Shown piece after piece: positions 6,253 to 7,911 of a stretch of 7,911 nt of DNA. The DNA lies in the NCBI GenBank assembly GCA_030828025.1, contig JAURDG010000056.1, positions 1 through 7,911 of the forward strand, in the 5' to 3' direction. The notes under the pieces are model-generated. The model did not search any database. It was not told the DNA's origin and saw only the letters and a list, made by a program, of their open reading frames with translations. A program made the position numbers and the translations under genes. This DNA comes from Flavobacteriaceae bacterium. GTDB lineage: Bacteria > Bacteroidota > Bacteroidia > Flavobacteriales > Flavobacteriaceae. Each line of letters begins with the position of its first letter. The stretch's first letter is position 1.

Positions 6253-7019
6253 TTGGCTGCTTGCCAAAGTACTTCCCAAGCATCTTGTGTAAGATCGCTC
6301 AACTGTATTTTTTGCTCTTTGGCTATTACTTCCATTTCCTCAAAGCGCTTTCGGAAGCGCATATTTGTAGAAGACAGAGCATCATCTGGGTTAATACCCA
6401 AAAAGCGTGCATAATTGACCAACGAAAAAAACACATCACCCAATTCATCGGATATTCTTTTCTTATTACCCGTTGCTATTTCTTGATCTAACTCTTGAAG
6501 CTCCTCATTAATTTTGGCACGAACGCCGTCAATAGAATCCCAATCAAAGCCAATGCCTGCCGCTTTATCTTGCATTCTAGTGGCCATCACCATACTTGGA
6601 AGTCCTTTAGGCACACCAGCAAGAACACCTTTTGTACCAGACTTTAGCTTTAGCTGCTCCCAATTTTTTTTGACATCCTCCTCATTATTAACGACTACAT
6701 CTCCATAAATATGCGGGTGGCGCTGAATAAGTTTCTCTGCAATGGCTGTTGCTACATCGCCAATATCGAACGCTTCTTGTTCACTGCCAATCTTGGCGTA
6801 GAAAAAAATATGCAGCAAAATATCGCCCAATTCATTTTTTATTTCCTCGGTATCTTCATCCAACAGTGCCTCGCTAAGCTCATAGGTTTCTTCGATTGTC
6901 AAATGGCGAAGTGACTGGAACGTTTGCTTTTTATCCCAGGGACATCCTGCACGCAAGTCGTCCATAATGGTCAACAGACTGTCGATCGCCTTGAGTTGTT
7001 TGATGCGTTTATGTTCCAT
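6237..7019 (-). CDS. mazG: nucleoside triphosphate pyrophosphohydrolase MazG
   Basis: Hydrolyses nucleoside triphosphates to monophosphates and pyrophosphate; it cleans non-canonical dNTPs from the pool and in E. coli modulates (p)ppGpp. The 260-residue protein is close in length to E. coli MazG (263) and has the full two-domain form. Domain 1: 'CPWDKKQT' at 26-33, metal-binding acidic residues in 'EETYE' (43-47) and 'ELGD' (63-66). Then 'RHPHIYGD' at 100-107 and the linker 'GVPKGLPS' (135-142). Domain 2: 'EELQE' (172-176) and 'DELGD' (191-195), followed by the C-terminal 'NMRFRKRFEEME' (219-230). All key acidic residues are present. The open frame extends 45 bases upstream, but the family starts at 'MEHKRIKQL', whose ATG (7019-7017) shares one base with the def stop codon (TAATG), so it is translationally coupled to def. 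Its TAG stop interlocks with the DUF349 TAA. Confidence 0.95.
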   Translation of the reverse strand: MEHKRIKQLKAIDSLLTIMDDLRAGCPWDKKQTFQSLRHLTIEETYELSEALLDEDTEEIKNELGDILLHIFFYAKIGSEQEAFDIGDVATAIAEKLIQRHPHIYGDVVVNNEEDVKKNWEQLKLKSGTKGVLAGVPKGLPSMVMATRMQDKAAGIGFDWDSIDGVRAKINEELQELDQEIATGNKKRISDELGDVFFSLVNYARFLGINPDDALSSTNMRFRKRFEEMEVIAKEQKIQLSDLTQDAWEVLWQAAKKRTG

Positions 7020-7609
7020 TAGCGAATCGTGGCTTTTTCTGGAAAGCGCATGAGGTAGTCGCATTCAATATTGCCTCTAGAAATCTGGGCAAGTCTTGTT
7101 TTGAGTAGTTTTTTCTTGAGCGGACCCAATTTATCGATAAATAAAATTCCCTCAATGTGGTCGTATTCATGCTGCACGATTCGTGCCGCTAAGCCACTAA
7201 TTTCTTCTTCTACAAACTGAAATTTCTCATTGTAATATGAAATTTCAATCGTTGATAAACGGGTTACATCTTCACGAATATCGGGAATACTCAAACAGCC
7301 CTCATTAAAAGATTCGTTGACACCATAATAGGAGTGAATTTCTGGATTAATAAACACTTTTTTAAACGTTTTTAACTCTCTTCTTTCGGCATGGTCTAAA
7401 TTAGTTTCGTTGGCGAAAGGACTGCCGTCAACAATAAAAAGTCGAATGGATTCGCCAATTTGTGGGGCTGCCAATCCAACGCCATGTGCTGCGTACATGG
7501 TTTCCCACATGTTTTTTATCAGTTGGTCTAGATTTGTATATGTCCTATTTATTGGAGTTGCTTTCTGTTTTAAAACGGGATCTCCGTAAGCAACTATTGG
7601 CAGAATCAT
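7019..7609 (-). CDS. def: peptide deformylase
   Basis: Removes the formyl group from the N-terminal formyl-methionine of new proteins; a cytoplasmic metalloenzyme (Fe2+ or Zn2+) and normally essential. The 196-residue protein is complete. All three signature motifs are present: motif 1 'GVGLAAPQIG' at 43-52, motif 2 'EGCLSIP' at 103-109, motif 3 'QHEYDH' at 146-151. Metal ligands are Cys105, His147 and His151; the catalytic acid is Glu148. An insertion of about 20 residues after the first strand (64-82, charged) and the start 'MILPIVAYGDPVL' are as I recall in Bacteroidota deformylases. The ATG overlaps the ruvX stop by 4 bases (ATGA), and the TAA shares a base with the mazG ATG, so it is the middle gene of a tightly coupled operon. 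No Shine-Dalgarno is visible, consistent with coupling and with the phylum. Confidence 0.97.
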   Translation of the reverse strand: MILPIVAYGDPVLKQKATPINRTYTNLDQLIKNMWETMYAAHGVGLAAPQIGESIRLFIVDGSPFANETNLDHAERRELKTFKKVFINPEIHSYYGVNESFNEGCLSIPDIREDVTRLSTIEISYYNEKFQFVEEEISGLAARIVQHEYDHIEGILFIDKLGPLKKKLLKTRLAQISRGNIECDYLMRFPEKATIR

Positions 7610-7911
7610 AAGCTTTTATGTTGTTCTAAATATCCTTGCAAGATAAGCGTTGCGCTTATTTTGTCCATAACTTCTTTTTTTTGGCGTATTTTTTTTGGTG
7701 CTCCTGCTTGAATTAGTGTTTGTTGCGCCAACTTGGAGGTAAAGCGTTCGTCTTGACGTTCAATAGGCAACGTCGGAAACTGTTGCTTTAGCTTATTTAT
7801 AAATTCAATAATCGCTACTTCGACAGAAGATGCCGTGTTATCACGTTGTTTTGGCTCGCCGACAACAAGTTTTTCTACCTTCTCTTTTGCCATATAATCC
7901 TGGATAAAATC
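7606..7911 (-). CDS. ruvX: RuvX/YqgF-family Holliday junction resolvase or pre-16S rRNA nuclease, 5' end outside the window
   Basis: The visible 101 residues are the C-terminal three-quarters of a YqgF/RuvX protein, usually about 136-140 residues. The open frame continues to the window edge, beginning 'DFIQDY' just before the Met at 7893, so that Met is internal. Conserved pieces, numbered from the first visible residue: 'VVGEPKQ' at 16-22 with the catalytic-site Glu19, 'DERFTS' at 54-59, and 'DKISATLILQ' at 83-92 with the last catalytic Asp83. The missing first 35-40 residues should hold the first catalytic Asp (family form 'AxDxGxKRxG'). YqgF processes the 5' end of 16S rRNA in E. coli; resolvase activity has been reported for other members. 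Two A8 runs on the coding strand lie at 7675-7682 and 7689-7696. The stop overlaps the def start (ATGA). Confidence 0.92.
   Translation of the reverse strand, partial: DFIQDYMAKEKVEKLVVGEPKQRDNTASSVEVAIIEFINKLKQQFPTLPIERQDERFTSKLAQQTLIQAGAPKKIRQKKEVMDKISATLILQGYLEQHKSL

Noticed and set aside
6261..6914. Three plus-strand open frames antisense to mazG
   Set aside because: They mirror the conserved mazG sequence in other frames and show no domains.
7020..7064. A 15-residue N-terminal extension of MazG from an ATG at 7064
   Set aside because: The extension lies wholly within the def reading frame, encodes nothing family-like, and the next Met begins at the expected MazG N-terminus in a TAATG junction.

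Overview
The window looks like chromosomal housekeeping DNA from a member of the Bacteroidota, most likely the Flavobacteriia. The basis is AT-rich sequence by eye, no Shine-Dalgarno sequences before the start codons, a promoter of the Bacteroidota TTG/TAnnTTTG type, and a gene set and order familiar from flavobacteria. I see no phage, transposon, CRISPR, tRNA or rRNA, and no sign of recent transfer.

Left part, plus strand (87-6240): a cytoplasmic TPR-repeat protein is followed by two DUF368 membrane proteins (PopT-type undecaprenyl-phosphate translocase family), shikimate dehydrogenase (aroE), and a large DUF349-repeat protein. The first four genes form a compact block: a 32-base gap, then an 8-base and a 17-base gene overlap. 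The DUF349 gene follows 60 bases later with its own good promoter candidate, so it can be transcribed separately as well as by read-through.

Right part, minus strand (7911 down to 6237): ruvX (cut by the window edge), def (peptide deformylase) and mazG (nucleoside triphosphate pyrophosphohydrolase) form a second operon. Its junctions are very tight: ATGA between ruvX and def, TAATG between def and mazG. The two operons converge and overlap by 4 bases at 6237-6240, under a small hairpin flanked by A and T runs that may terminate transcription for one or both sides.

Together the genes cover lipid-carrier recycling for envelope synthesis (DUF368 pair), aromatic amino-acid precursor synthesis (aroE), protein N-terminal maturation (def), nucleotide-pool cleaning (mazG) and Holliday-junction/rRNA processing (ruvX). 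Two proteins, the TPR and the DUF349 protein, have no assigned role. The most interesting points are the divergent tandem DUF368 pair, the regular roughly 77-residue repeat of the DUF349 protein, and the interlocked convergent gene ends. I did not find a convincing new multi-gene system such as defence, secretion or biosynthesis. Apart from 1-86, no non-coding stretch exceeds about 60 bases.
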